Source: Akkermansiaceae bacterium
GTDB lineage: Bacteria; Verrucomicrobiota; Verrucomicrobiia; Verrucomicrobiales; Akkermansiaceae
NCBI GenBank assembly: GCA_903827375.1
Contig: CAIKHZ010000200.1
Coordinates: 1-64,000, forward strand
DNA: 64,000 nt
Direction of reading: 5' to 3'
The notes below the pieces were generated by a model. That model made no database searches, had not been told where the DNA came from, and worked only from the letters and a program-made list of their open reading frames with translations. Position 1 is the stretch's first letter, and every line of letters begins with the position of its first letter. Made by a program: the position numbers and the translations under genes. Shown here in pieces: positions 16,781 to 24,932 of the stretch.

Positions 16781-16821
16781 TGAGGAGGGGGTGTGGGAAG
16801 GGGATTGCGGGCGTCAGAATC

Positions 16822-17391
16822 TCATTCTGAAGCGTGTGAGCGAGGTTCGCGCAGCACGGCGTTGGGGGCACCGGTATTGGCGACAAACGGGCCGCCTTCC
16901 ATGGGGGCCACGCCCGTGAAAGCGACGTCTGGCATCTCAGTGGGCCGACCTGCCAACGGGAAATCCTTGCGCAGCGGGAAATATGGATAGCCTTCCCACA
17001 TCAGAATCCGCTTCAAATTCGGGTGGCCGGCAAAGCCAATGCCCATCAAATCCCACACTTCCCGCTCGTGCCAATCCGCTGCTCCCCACAAATCCACCGC
17101 GCTGGCGAGCGGTTCGTCCTCGGCCACCTTGACCTTCACCCGCAGGTGCTTGGAATCATCGAGACTAGCCAATTCGTAAACCACGTCAAAGCGGGGTGTT
17201 TCGCCCAGATGATCGACTGCGGAAATATCCAACAACATGGCATATCCGAGAGCATCCCGGCATTTTTCCAGCACTGGATGCAGGGCGTCCGTGGACACCC
17301 GCAGCGTTTGTTCGCCGCGAAATTCCACCGTCTCGAGAACCTTTTCAGCAAAGGTTTCTCGGAACCATTTCACATCATCAGCGGCGGCCAT
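16822..17391 (-). CDS. nuoC: NADH-quinone oxidoreductase subunit C
   Basis: 189 residues of the 30-kDa subunit family. The signature is 'WHEREVWDLMGIGFAGHPNLKRILMWEGYPYFPLRKDFPL', which matches the ERExxDxxGIxFxGHPxLRRIL block. 'ISAVDHLGETPRFDVVYEL' is the upstream conserved region. NuoC is a peripheral-arm component of respiratory complex I facing the cytosol. It follows nuoB with a 43-bp gap, in the usual order, but nuoD and the rest of the operon are not downstream; a rhomboid gene is there instead. Confidence 0.95.
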   Translation of the reverse strand: MAAADDVKWFRETFAEKVLETVEFRGEQTLRVSTDALHPVLEKCRDALGYAMLLDISAVDHLGETPRFDVVYELASLDDSKHLRVKVKVAEDEPLASAVDLWGAADWHEREVWDLMGIGFAGHPNLKRILMWEGYPYFPLRKDFPLAGRPTEMPDVAFTGVAPMEGGPFVANTGAPNAVLREPRSHASE

Positions 17392-17434
17392 CGGGGTAGT
17401 TCTTGGTTCGGGGTGAGCTATTTGTTCACATGGA

Positions 17435-17959
17435 TCAGGCGAACATGCTGCGCTTCTGGTCGAGCAGTGCGTGCTCGGTATCCACTTTTTCTTGCAAGCG
17501 CATCAGGCCGGCGATCAATGCCTCAGGCCTAGGCGGACAGCCGGAAATATACACGTCCACCGGGATCAATTGGTCGATTCCCTGCAGCACCGCGTAACTG
17601 CGAAACATCCCCCCGCTCGACGCACAGGCACCCATCGCCACGCACCATTTCGGTTCGGGCATTTGGTCCCAAATCCGCTTCACGGCCAGCGCCATCTTGT
17701 AGGTGACCGTTCCAGATACCACCAGCACGTCCGCCTGCCGCGGCGAAAATCGCATCACTTCCATCCCGAAGCGCGAAATGTCGAAACGCGCCGATGCGGT
17801 GGCCATCAGCTCGATGGCGCAGCAGGCCAGGCCCATGGGCATCGGCCACAGCGAGTTTTTGCGCACCCAGTTCATCGCGGCATCGATGCGGGTGACAATT
17901 ACGTTGCTTTCGATCTTCGAATCGTAGGCGGCCTCTAAGGTGGTGGTGGTGCTGACCAT
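17435..17959 (-). CDS. nuoB: NADH-quinone oxidoreductase subunit B
   Basis: 174 residues from the ATG at 17959 ([20 protein letters not shown]), which aligns with NuoB N-termini; the frame stays open to 18049 but that extension is not NuoB-like. Ligands of cluster N2 are C46 and C47 ([10 protein letters not shown]), C112 (GACASSGG) and C141 (SGCPPRPE), all present. It carries the last iron-sulfur cluster before quinone in complex I. nuoA, normally upstream, is missing; a divergent gene at 18078 occupies that place. Confidence 0.95.
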   Translation of the reverse strand: MVSTTTTLEAAYDSKIESNVIVTRIDAAMNWVRKNSLWPMPMGLACCAIELMATASARFDISRFGMEVMRFSPRQADVLVVSGTVTYKMALAVKRIWDQMPEPKWCVAMGACASSGGMFRSYAVLQGIDQLIPVDVYISGCPPRPEALIAGLMRLQEKVDTEHALLDQKRSMFA

Positions 17960-18077
17960 GGGATTTGCACCGGCAAGCTGCCCGCTCCAGCCCCTAAGCT
18001 CAAGCGGAATTTTCTTGGCCGACAAAATACCGGCACGTCCCTGAAGCATTCACCGCAAGCTGGACGTATGCGGCAAG

Positions 18078-19133
18078 GTGAAGAAGAATCTAGCGAAAGT
18101 TCATCGGCTGTGGGTTGGGTGGCTTATGGCTGCTGTGCTGGCGGCTTGTGTCTCCGTCGCCAGCGCCGCCGCCGCCGCGTTTTGCGCCGATGGTTCCGCC
18201 GTCTATGCCATCAGTGTAAAGGAAAACACGCTGGATCGCATCTGCGAGGAAGAGGGCACTCTCACCCAGGTTCACATCGACCTCGGCGGCAGGCAGGGGT
18301 GCTTTTATGGCATCTCTCGCTCCAACAAAGGTGGCTTTTTTCTGGTGACAGAACACCGGATCTGGCATTGGAAACCGGGCGATAAGACGGCCGAATTTGT
18401 CAAACTGGCACCCAAGAGGGTCACCTTTTACGGGATTGCCAGCAGCCCGAAAAATGGTGCGTTGCTGGTGTTTGGAACATTCGCCAAAGCCGGCCAGCCC
18501 TACGGCGAACCCTGCCTTTTCGGCATGTCCAACCGCCACTCTCCCATGGCAGCGGTTTGGCTGCGGCACTTGACCGCCCCGGTGGATTGTGCGGAGTTCC
18601 TGCCCGACGGTTCGTTGCTGTTTGGTACCGAGGGCGATTTGTGGCACGGCGAGTTGGCCATCGAAGCCCCTGACAAGGATCAGCCAGACGGACGCGGTGA
18701 GCTGGTTGCCTATCGGTACGCCCCGGTGGCCGAGCGCTTCAATTACAATGGCACCTCATGCCAGCAGGGAGTGTCAGCTATAGCGGCCGGCGAGAAAATG
18801 GCCTACGTGGCCATCTCCCGGATGAGTGGCTCCGGCTGGGGTCACTTGTCCCGCCTGAACTTGCCGGAACCTTCCAAAGACGCAAGTATTGCCATTCGCA
18901 ACGGCGTGAAGGACGCGGTGCGTGCTCTGAATTCCGTGGAGGAGTTGGAGGATAACCCAAATTGCCCGTTCCTCTGCGCTTCGCCTGATGGCAAGCGAAT
19001 CTACTTCACCGACCGCCGGGGGCCGGATCGCCATCACTACCTTTGCGACGATGACGGCGAGATAGAACCGTTCCATGCCAAGCCACCTGTAGCTGGAGCT
19101 GTCGAGCCGCAGTCGTCCCACTCCAAGGATTGA
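18078..19133 (+). CDS. Secreted propeller-like protein of unknown function
   Basis: 351 residues, starting with GTG at 18078 (MKKNLAKVHRLWVGWLMAAV) and a signal peptide ending near SVASAAAAA. Repeated strands such as 'FYGISRSNKGGFFLVTEHRIWHW', 'FYGIASSPKNGALLVFGTF', 'CAEFLPDGSLLFGTEGDLW' and 'CPFLCASPDGKRIYFTDRRG' suggest a beta-propeller related to those at 1162 and 4308. Several cysteines could form periplasmic disulfides. No catalytic residues were recognised. It is divergent from nuoB and convergent with the DUF1501 gene. Confidence 0.65.
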   Translation: MKKNLAKVHRLWVGWLMAAVLAACVSVASAAAAAFCADGSAVYAISVKENTLDRICEEEGTLTQVHIDLGGRQGCFYGISRSNKGGFFLVTEHRIWHWKPGDKTAEFVKLAPKRVTFYGIASSPKNGALLVFGTFAKAGQPYGEPCLFGMSNRHSPMAAVWLRHLTAPVDCAEFLPDGSLLFGTEGDLWHGELAIEAPDKDQPDGRGELVAYRYAPVAERFNYNGTSCQQGVSAIAAGEKMAYVAISRMSGSGWGHLSRLNLPEPSKDASIAIRNGVKDAVRALNSVEELEDNPNCPFLCASPDGKRIYFTDRRGPDRHHYLCDDDGEIEPFHAKPPVAGAVEPQSSHSKD

Positions 19134-19211
19134 TGGCGTCAAGGAGAGGTGGTGTTCCGCCGCCATCCTTGAGCATGGTGCATCGTTTCGATCGGTTATT
19201 AATCAGGGAAG

Positions 19212-20657
19212 TCAGGCGAGGAGCGGGGTGATGATGCGCCCCGCGATGTCTGTTAGGCGGAAGTAGCGGCCTTGGAATTTATAGACGAGTTTTTCGTGAT
19301 TGACGCCCATGAGGTGGAGAAGGGTGGCGTGGAGGTCGTGGACGTGGACGGGATCCTCCACAATATTGTATCCGAACTCGTCGGTGCGGCCGTGGCTGTA
19401 CCCGGCTTTGACGCCGCCGCCGACCAACCACAGGCTGAAACAGCGCGGGTGATGGTCGCGGCCATAGTTGTTGCCGGAAATTTTGCCTTGGCAGTAGGCG
19501 GTGCGGCCGAACTCGCCGCCCCACACGACGAGGGTGTCGTCGAGCAGGCCGCGACGTTTGAGGTCGGTGACGAGAGCGGCGGAGGCTTGGTCGGTTTGCT
19601 TGCACTGATGGCTGATGCCGCCGGCGAGATCGCCATGTTGGTCCCATCCTTGATGGAAGAGTTGGACGAAGCGGACATCGCGTTCGATGAGGCGGCGGGC
19701 GAGCAGGCAATTGGCGGCGTAGGTGCCCGGGGTCCTGCTATCCGGCCCGTAGAGGTTGAAAACTTCCTCGGGCTCATGGCTCAAATCAGCCGCATCCGGC
19801 ACACTCGTTTGCATCCGGAAGGCCATTTCAGCTTGTGCCACGCGGGCATCGATTTCCGGATCGAGTTGCTCGGCGGCCTGAAATCCGTTGAGCTGGCCAA
19901 GGGTGTCGAGCATATTGCGGCGCACTTCCGGCGAGACGCCTTCCGGATTGGTTAGGTAGAGCACGGGTTCCTTGCCGCTGCGGAATTGCACGCCTTGGTG
20001 CTCGCTGGGGAGGAAGCCAGAGCCCCACAAACGTGAGTAGAGCGGTTGGTCGCGCGAGGCGTTTTTGGAGACCAGGACGATGAATGCGGGCAGGTTGGCG
20101 TTGAGGCTGCCGAGGCCGTAGGACGCCCAGGCCCCCATCGACGGGCGGCCGGGCACTTGGTTGCCGGAGCAGAAGAAGGTGATGGCTGGATCGTGATTGA
20201 TCGCCTCGGTGTGCATGGTTCGGATGAGGCAGATGTCATCGGCGATGCCTTGGGTATGAGGGAGAAGGTCGGAAATTTCCATGCCGCAGTGGCCGTGGCT
20301 GGAGAAATTGGCAAATGAGCCGGCCATTGGCAGGAGGCTTTGGTTGCCGCTCATGGTGGAGAGGCGCTGGTTGCCGATGACGGCCTTGGGAAGGGGTTTG
20401 CCGTGACCGCTGCGCAGCATGGGTTTGAAGTCGAACGTTTCCAGGTGTGAGGGTCCGCCGGCTTGGAAAAGATAGATGACACGCTTGGCCTTGGGGGTGA
20501 AGTGAGCTGCGCCGAGGACGCCGCCGGTGGCTGCGCTGGCATCGGTGCCAAGCAATTTTGCCATGGCCATGGCACCAAGGCCGAGGCCGGCCTTACCGAG
20601 AAAATGCCGTCGTGTCAGGCGCATGAGGTCATCGTAAGCAGGAGCGGTGGGGTGCAT
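19212..20657 (-). CDS. DUF1501 domain-containing secreted protein
   Basis: 481 residues with a twin-arginine signal (LTRRHFLGKAGLGLGAMAMA). DUF1501 features are 'AKRVIYLFQAGGPSHLETFDFKPML', 'HGHCGMEISDLLPHTQGIADDICLIRTMHTEAINHDPA', 'WDQHGDL', 'VWGGEFGRTAY', 'GRDHHPRCFSLWLVGGGVKAGYSHGRTDEFGY' and 'HVHDLHATLLHLMG'. The fold is alkaline-phosphatase/sulfatase-like, with histidines and aspartates arranged for metal binding, but no formylglycine C/S-x-P-S-R site exists. Such genes typically pair with a PSCyt/PSD1 gene, and here that gene (20664) lies 6 bp upstream on the same strand. The pair is common in Planctomycetota/Verrucomicrobiota and often tied to polysaccharide breakdown. Confidence 0.9.
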   Translation of the reverse strand: MHPTAPAYDDLMRLTRRHFLGKAGLGLGAMAMAKLLGTDASAATGGVLGAAHFTPKAKRVIYLFQAGGPSHLETFDFKPMLRSGHGKPLPKAVIGNQRLSTMSGNQSLLPMAGSFANFSSHGHCGMEISDLLPHTQGIADDICLIRTMHTEAINHDPAITFFCSGNQVPGRPSMGAWASYGLGSLNANLPAFIVLVSKNASRDQPLYSRLWGSGFLPSEHQGVQFRSGKEPVLYLTNPEGVSPEVRRNMLDTLGQLNGFQAAEQLDPEIDARVAQAEMAFRMQTSVPDAADLSHEPEEVFNLYGPDSRTPGTYAANCLLARRLIERDVRFVQLFHQGWDQHGDLAGGISHQCKQTDQASAALVTDLKRRGLLDDTLVVWGGEFGRTAYCQGKISGNNYGRDHHPRCFSLWLVGGGVKAGYSHGRTDEFGYNIVEDPVHVHDLHATLLHLMGVNHEKLVYKFQGRYFRLTDIAGRIITPLLA

Positions 20658-20663
20658 TGGGGG

Positions 20664-23600
20664 TTAGCGATTGGTGAGGGTGGCGTCGCAGGTGAGAAGG
20701 GTGGAACAGACGATGACCAAGGCGGCGAGATTGGGGTTTTCCTCGCCGGCGACGGCCTTGGCGGCTGCTGGATCAGCGGTGAAATGCTTGAGTTCTCGGG
20801 CACGGAGGTCGCGCAGGGCAGCCAATTCCGGAGCAGCGGGAAGGCGTGAGGTGAGGCGCAGGAACGCTTGTTGCAGCGGAGCGTCGGGTGCCTCGGCAGG
20901 CTCATTGGCGACGCGTTTTGCCAGTGCCCGGGCACATTCGAAATACCCTTGATCGTTAAGGAAAATGAGTGGCTGGAGTGGGGTGTTGGTCGTGAGTCGG
21001 CGGGCTTGGCAAATCTCGCGGCTGCCGGCATCGAGCGTGAGCAGGCTGGGTGGAGGAGCGGTGCGCTTGCGGAACGTGTAGAGACTGCGGCGGTGAAGCC
21101 CTTCGCCAGAGTCGGGTTGATAGTCCCCACCCGAGGCCCCGGCCTCCGACCAGATGCCGGCGGGTTGCCATGGCTTCACGCTGGGCCCACCTGATTTTTC
21201 AACTAACAGCCCGGCGGCAAGAAGCGCCTGATCGCGGATGGCTTCGCCGCATAACCGGTAAGACGGTCCTCGGGAGAGCCACTGGTTTTTCGGGTCGGCT
21301 TCGAATTTCTCGCGGGTTGCGGCTGACGTCTGGCGGAAGGTGGCGCTCATGACGAGGCGTTTGAGCATGCGTTTGACGTCCCAGCCGTCTTTGGAAAATT
21401 CGAAGGCGAGGGTATCGAGCAACTCAGGATGGGTTGGTGGATCTCCCTGCATGCCGAAGTTTTCCTGAGTGGCGACGATGCCCGTGCCGAAGCACATCAT
21501 CCATAGGCGGTTGACCTCGACGCGGGCCGCCAATGGGTTGGCTGGATCGGTCATCCAGCGGGCGAGACCGAGGCGGTTTTTGGGTGCGTCGGCAGGGAAG
21601 GGCATGACGGCGGTTGGCGGCGACGGATCGACCGGGCGCTTGAGGTCGGGCGAGGCATAATCGCCGCGAGTGAGCACGTGGAAGGATCTTGTGTGGGGCG
21701 AGTCCTTCATGACCATGATTAACGGCAGATGGGCTTCGAAGTCGTCCTGCAGGCTCTTTCGGGCGGCGATGACCGCGGCGTCTGCCTTGGCCACCTCTGC
21801 GTCCACCCGGCTCAGGTAGTGGACCCGGAGACTGGCGAGCGCTGCTGCGTCACCGGCTTTGGCGGCTTGCAGGGCGGCCGCCATCAGCGGCGCATGCAGG
21901 TCGGCCACTTCCAGCGGCGACAGAGCCGAGCGGAAAATTTTCAGGTTGCCGATGCGGCCCTCGGCGAAGCCGCGGTCGTCGCGGGGTCTGGCCCCGATGC
22001 GCATGATCTCGGTGGTGATATTTTTGTCGAGGCTGTCATGAATTTCGGCTGCTGGGACGGGCTGGCCATTGTAGTATATTTTGAGGCCCGCTGCGGAGGA
22101 TGAGCCATCGTAGGTGACGGTTAGGTGGATCCAGTCAGCCACTGGGAAATCGGCGTTGGTTTCGACCGAGGCGGCGCAGCCGGGCCAGAGGTGGATGCAG
22201 CTCCAGCGGAGTTTGCCATTTTCCAGCAGCACCTCGAAGCCTGCGGCGTCGGCCATCTGCGAAAATAACCCCGGACCACTGTGCAAAATGACGGCCCGCT
22301 GTTTTTTTTCCGGTGAAAAGATCCAGGCAGAAATGCTCAGGGGTTGATGCCGGGTGAGGTCTTTCACACCGTCGAGTTGCAGCAGCGTATCGCCATCAAA
22401 CTGCATCGCTCCACCTGCCGCCCCCGCTACCGCCACCAGTTGGCCGCCGGATACGCTGGCCGGCGCGGCATTCGGAACCTTATTGGGAAATTTCCCGTCC
22501 ACCAGGGCATCGAGGCTGAAGTGGTCCGACGCAGCGGGCGGGGTGATCTCCTGAGTGGTGGCCAGCCATTGCGCAAATGCCTCGTCGCGGCCGGCCAGCA
22601 CAGTCTTGCGGGCACTTAGCGCGGCTTCCAGCGCGGCACGGCGCTTCTCTAACTCGGCCTGCTGCGGCGCATTGAGCAAATGCATCGATGGCTCCGGGGC
22701 ACTAGTACCGATCGAGTAAGGCGTTAGCCCGCATTCGTCAATTTGCCCGAACATGGAGTACAGGCTGTAATAATCGCTTTGTGGCAGCGGGTCGTATTTG
22801 TGGTCGTGGCATTTGCAGCACTCCATGGTAAGGCCCAAAAAGGCGGTGCCGACGGTGTGGACGCGGTCTGAGATATATTCTTGGTGAAACTCCGGTTCGA
22901 TGGAGCCGCCCTCTTCGGTCTGGCGGTGGAGACGGTTGAATGTGGTGGCAAGCCGCTGATCCTGGGTAGCACCGGGCAGGAGGTCGCCAGCTAGCTGCCA
23001 GGTGAGAAATTGGTCGTAGGGCAGGTTGTTGTTGAAGGCACCGATGACCCAGTCGCGCCACGGCCAGACAAAACAGTCTTTGTCGGACTGATAGCCGAAG
23101 GTGTCCGCAAAGCGCGCCACATCCAGCCAATCCTGTCCCATCCGTTCACCAAAGCGGGGCGAGGCGAGTAGCGCATCGACCTGCTTTTCGTAGGCGTCGG
23201 GCGAGGCGTCATTGGCAAAGCTGGCGATTTGTTCCGGGGTTGGCGGCAAGCCGTTGAGCGCGAAGGAAAGCCGCCGCAGCAGTGAGTTGCGCGGGGCTTC
23301 AGGATTGGGCGCGAGTTGGTGGTCTTCGAGTTTTTTGAGGACAAACCGATCCAGGTCATCCTTGGGCCACGCCCTGTCTTTGACGGAGGGCGCGGCATGC
23401 GCTTGAGGCGCGACAAACGCCCAGTGCTTGGCATAAACGGCCCCTTCCGAAATCCATTGCTTGAGTGTCTCACTTTCCGTGGCAGACAGCGGGCGGTTGA
23501 GCTTCTCCGGGGGCATCCGCTCGTGTGCGTCGGCCTCTTGGATCCGGGCCACCAGTTCGCTGTCCTGCGGCTTTCCTGCAACAACCGCCCGCTTGCCGCT

Positions 23601-23858
23601 CTTCAAGGTGGCTGTGGCCCCCTCCAACGTGTCGAGGCGCAGCCCTGCCTTGCGCTTGGCACTATCCGGCCCGTGGCAGGCAAAACAGCGGTCCGAGAGT
23701 AAGGGCCGCACCTCACCGTTGAAGTCCACAGCTGCCTGCAGCGGTGGCAGGCTCAGTCCCAAGCTCAGGCCGAGCCAGAGTTTGCCAGCGCGAGGTGCCA
23801 GTGCTGGTACGGATCTAACACGGCTGAGGAAGGTATGGGCGCTGGTGTTCTTAAGCAT
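20664..23858 (-). CDS. PSCyt1-DUF1549-LamG-DUF1553 (PSD1) protein
   Basis: 1,064 residues with a signal peptide (hydrophobic 27-42, ending LQA). In order: a PSCyt1 haem domain with C58-F-A-C61-H62; a DUF1549 (PSCyt2) domain with 'DLDRFVLKKLEDHQLAPNPEAPRNSLLRRLSFALNGLPPTP' and 'WLDVARFADTFGYQSDKD'; a LamG/concanavalin-like insert from about residue 460 to 640 ('PLSISAWIFSPEK', 'WIHLTVTYDGSSSAAGLKIYYNGQ'); and DUF1553 with 'NRLGLARWMTDPANPLAARVEVNRLWMMCFGTGIV' and 'FMRL'-like blocks near the end ('LTTNTPLQPLIFLND'). It is co-transcribed with the DUF1501 gene. Biochemical function is not established; a polysaccharide-binding or oxidising role is inferred. Confidence 0.88.
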   Translation of the reverse strand: MLKNTSAHTFLSRVRSVPALAPRAGKLWLGLSLGLSLPPLQAAVDFNGEVRPLLSDRCFACHGPDSAKRKAGLRLDTLEGATATLKSGKRAVVAGKPQDSELVARIQEADAHERMPPEKLNRPLSATESETLKQWISEGAVYAKHWAFVAPQAHAAPSVKDRAWPKDDLDRFVLKKLEDHQLAPNPEAPRNSLLRRLSFALNGLPPTPEQIASFANDASPDAYEKQVDALLASPRFGERMGQDWLDVARFADTFGYQSDKDCFVWPWRDWVIGAFNNNLPYDQFLTWQLAGDLLPGATQDQRLATTFNRLHRQTEEGGSIEPEFHQEYISDRVHTVGTAFLGLTMECCKCHDHKYDPLPQSDYYSLYSMFGQIDECGLTPYSIGTSAPEPSMHLLNAPQQAELEKRRAALEAALSARKTVLAGRDEAFAQWLATTQEITPPAASDHFSLDALVDGKFPNKVPNAAPASVSGGQLVAVAGAAGGAMQFDGDTLLQLDGVKDLTRHQPLSISAWIFSPEKKQRAVILHSGPGLFSQMADAAGFEVLLENGKLRWSCIHLWPGCAASVETNADFPVADWIHLTVTYDGSSSAAGLKIYYNGQPVPAAEIHDSLDKNITTEIMRIGARPRDDRGFAEGRIGNLKIFRSALSPLEVADLHAPLMAAALQAAKAGDAAALASLRVHYLSRVDAEVAKADAAVIAARKSLQDDFEAHLPLIMVMKDSPHTRSFHVLTRGDYASPDLKRPVDPSPPTAVMPFPADAPKNRLGLARWMTDPANPLAARVEVNRLWMMCFGTGIVATQENFGMQGDPPTHPELLDTLAFEFSKDGWDVKRMLKRLVMSATFRQTSAATREKFEADPKNQWLSRGPSYRLCGEAIRDQALLAAGLLVEKSGGPSVKPWQPAGIWSEAGASGGDYQPDSGEGLHRRSLYTFRKRTAPPPSLLTLDAGSREICQARRLTTNTPLQPLIFLNDQGYFECARALAKRVANEPAEAPDAPLQQAFLRLTSRLPAAPELAALRDLRARELKHFTADPAAAKAVAGEENPNLAALVIVCSTLLTCDATLTNR

Positions 23859-24089
23859 GGAATTAATAAATAAGGAGCCTGAATTCTTAGGAATGTCTCT
23901 TTGTTACCTAATCTTTACTATTCAGTTCCATAGGGTTTCTCAATTGGGATGTATGAACCGCAGATTGACCCAAATTTCCCCAGAGGCAAGAGCAGATGGG
24001 ATCGTTGGCTTGTTCGCGGGGGGAGGGATCTGCGCCAATTTATCCAAGATGCACTCCGCGTCAAGGTCGGAGTCAAGGGGCCTCTCACG

Positions 24090-24119
24090 CACATCGGCGG
24101 TCACAGACCGCTACAAGAC
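24090..24119 (-). repeat. REP-like hairpin, copy 1
   Basis: The plus strand contains CACATCGGCGGTCACAGACC followed by GCTACAAGAC. GCGGT and ACCGC pair around the loop CACAG. It shares CACATCGGCGGT, ACAG and CTGCT/CGCTA elements with 59018-59052. Confidence 0.45.
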
Positions 24120-24207
24120 ACCACTCGGCTCGCGTTCGACTTTTGCCCCGCCAAATTCTATTTGAGGTTAGCGCCGCAGCTCGCCGCCGACTTCGAGGGA
24201 ATCGGAC

Positions 24208-24251
24208 TTGCTCACTCTGTTGTCGAAAACGAGGTCGAACACACTGAGTTC
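24208..24251 (+). repeat. Dispersed repeat, copy 2
   Basis: This copy shares TTGCTC, TGTTGTCGAA, GAGGTCGAACAC and TGAGTTC with 7160-7197 and 54052-54094. Two extra bases (AC) after GAACAC shift the stop seen in the other copies, so the frame SVVENEVEH continues as TEF. It lies in an intergenic region. Confidence 0.6.
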
Positions 24252-24311
24252 AGAAGCCGGGGGCGATCTCCGCAATTCCTCTGAAGTCCTCGGTATGAAT
24301 GGGGCGCTGTC

Positions 24312-24920
24312 TCAGAGCACCAGCGCAATTTGTTCGCCGGGACCATGCACTCCTTCGATCAAAATGCCCTCGACATCCGCAGTCTTGGACGGGCCGGTAA
24401 CCCAGATGATGTTAGGTGAATTGCCCAGTGCTGCCAGCGCGTCGCTGATCGTGCGGTGGATCGCAGCGCGATCGAGCAGCGCTACGTGAACCCACGGCGA
24501 GAGCGCGGCCAGTCGGCGCGACGTGTGCTCGTCATCAAGGATAAGTGTGCCGGACTCGGCGATGGCCCCGCTGGCCCGGGTAATGCCAAATTGATAGTCA
24601 TCGTAACGGGCCGGTTCGTACGTTGTTTCCACCGTTAGGCCGGCGGCAGCAAGCGGGGCACCAATGCGCTCGTAAAGCAATGGGTCGCAATATCCGCGGA
24701 GTTGCCCGCTTTTCGTTAGAAACTCTACCAACTCCGCCACCGAGAGCAAGGTGCGGCCATTGACTTCGGCGAGGTTTCTGGAAAAAATTTCCAACAGGTT
24801 TGAGCCGGCCAGTTTGGGGGTGGAGTGGGTGATGGAGGCGTCGTATTCTGGGCGAGGGGCTTTGATTTTCAAAGCGGCGGTGGCGGCGGAGATTTTCCTA
24901 AAGATGGCGGCGCGGGACAT
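24312..24920 (-). CDS. lutC: LutC/YkgG-family (LUD domain) protein
   Basis: 202 residues. The LUD-domain features are 'YDDYQFGITRASGAIAESGTLILDDEHTSRRLAALSPWVHVALLDRAAIH' and 'IWVTGPSKTADVEGILIEGVHGPGEQIALVL', which are strongly conserved at the LutC C-terminus. LutC is the cytosolic accessory subunit of the LutABC L-lactate oxidation complex. It lies 12 bp downstream of lutB on the same strand. lutA is absent from the neighbourhood. Confidence 0.9.
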   Translation of the reverse strand: MSRAAIFRKISAATAALKIKAPRPEYDASITHSTPKLAGSNLLEIFSRNLAEVNGRTLLSVAELVEFLTKSGQLRGYCDPLLYERIGAPLAAAGLTVETTYEPARYDDYQFGITRASGAIAESGTLILDDEHTSRRLAALSPWVHVALLDRAAIHRTISDALAALGNSPNIIWVTGPSKTADVEGILIEGVHGPGEQIALVL

Positions 24921-24932
24921 GGGGGAAGAATA

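Larger units (their letters stand above)
23859..24311. other. Intergenic region, 453 bp, carrying two dispersed repeats
   Basis: Several overlapping frames cross the region on the plus strand but none has a recognisable domain. A block at 23949-23985 (GAACCGCAGATTGACCCAAA) resembles low-information repeats common in environmental genomes. A REP-like hairpin lies at 24090-24119 and copy 2 of the dispersed repeat at 24208-24251. I see no real gene. Confidence 0.55.

Noticed and set aside
19212-20657. DUF1501 protein taken as a sulfatase
   Set aside because: The fold is related, but the formylglycine motif is absent.
23949-24284. 111-codon frame between PSD1 and lutC
   Set aside because: It runs through two dispersed repeats and has no domain pattern.
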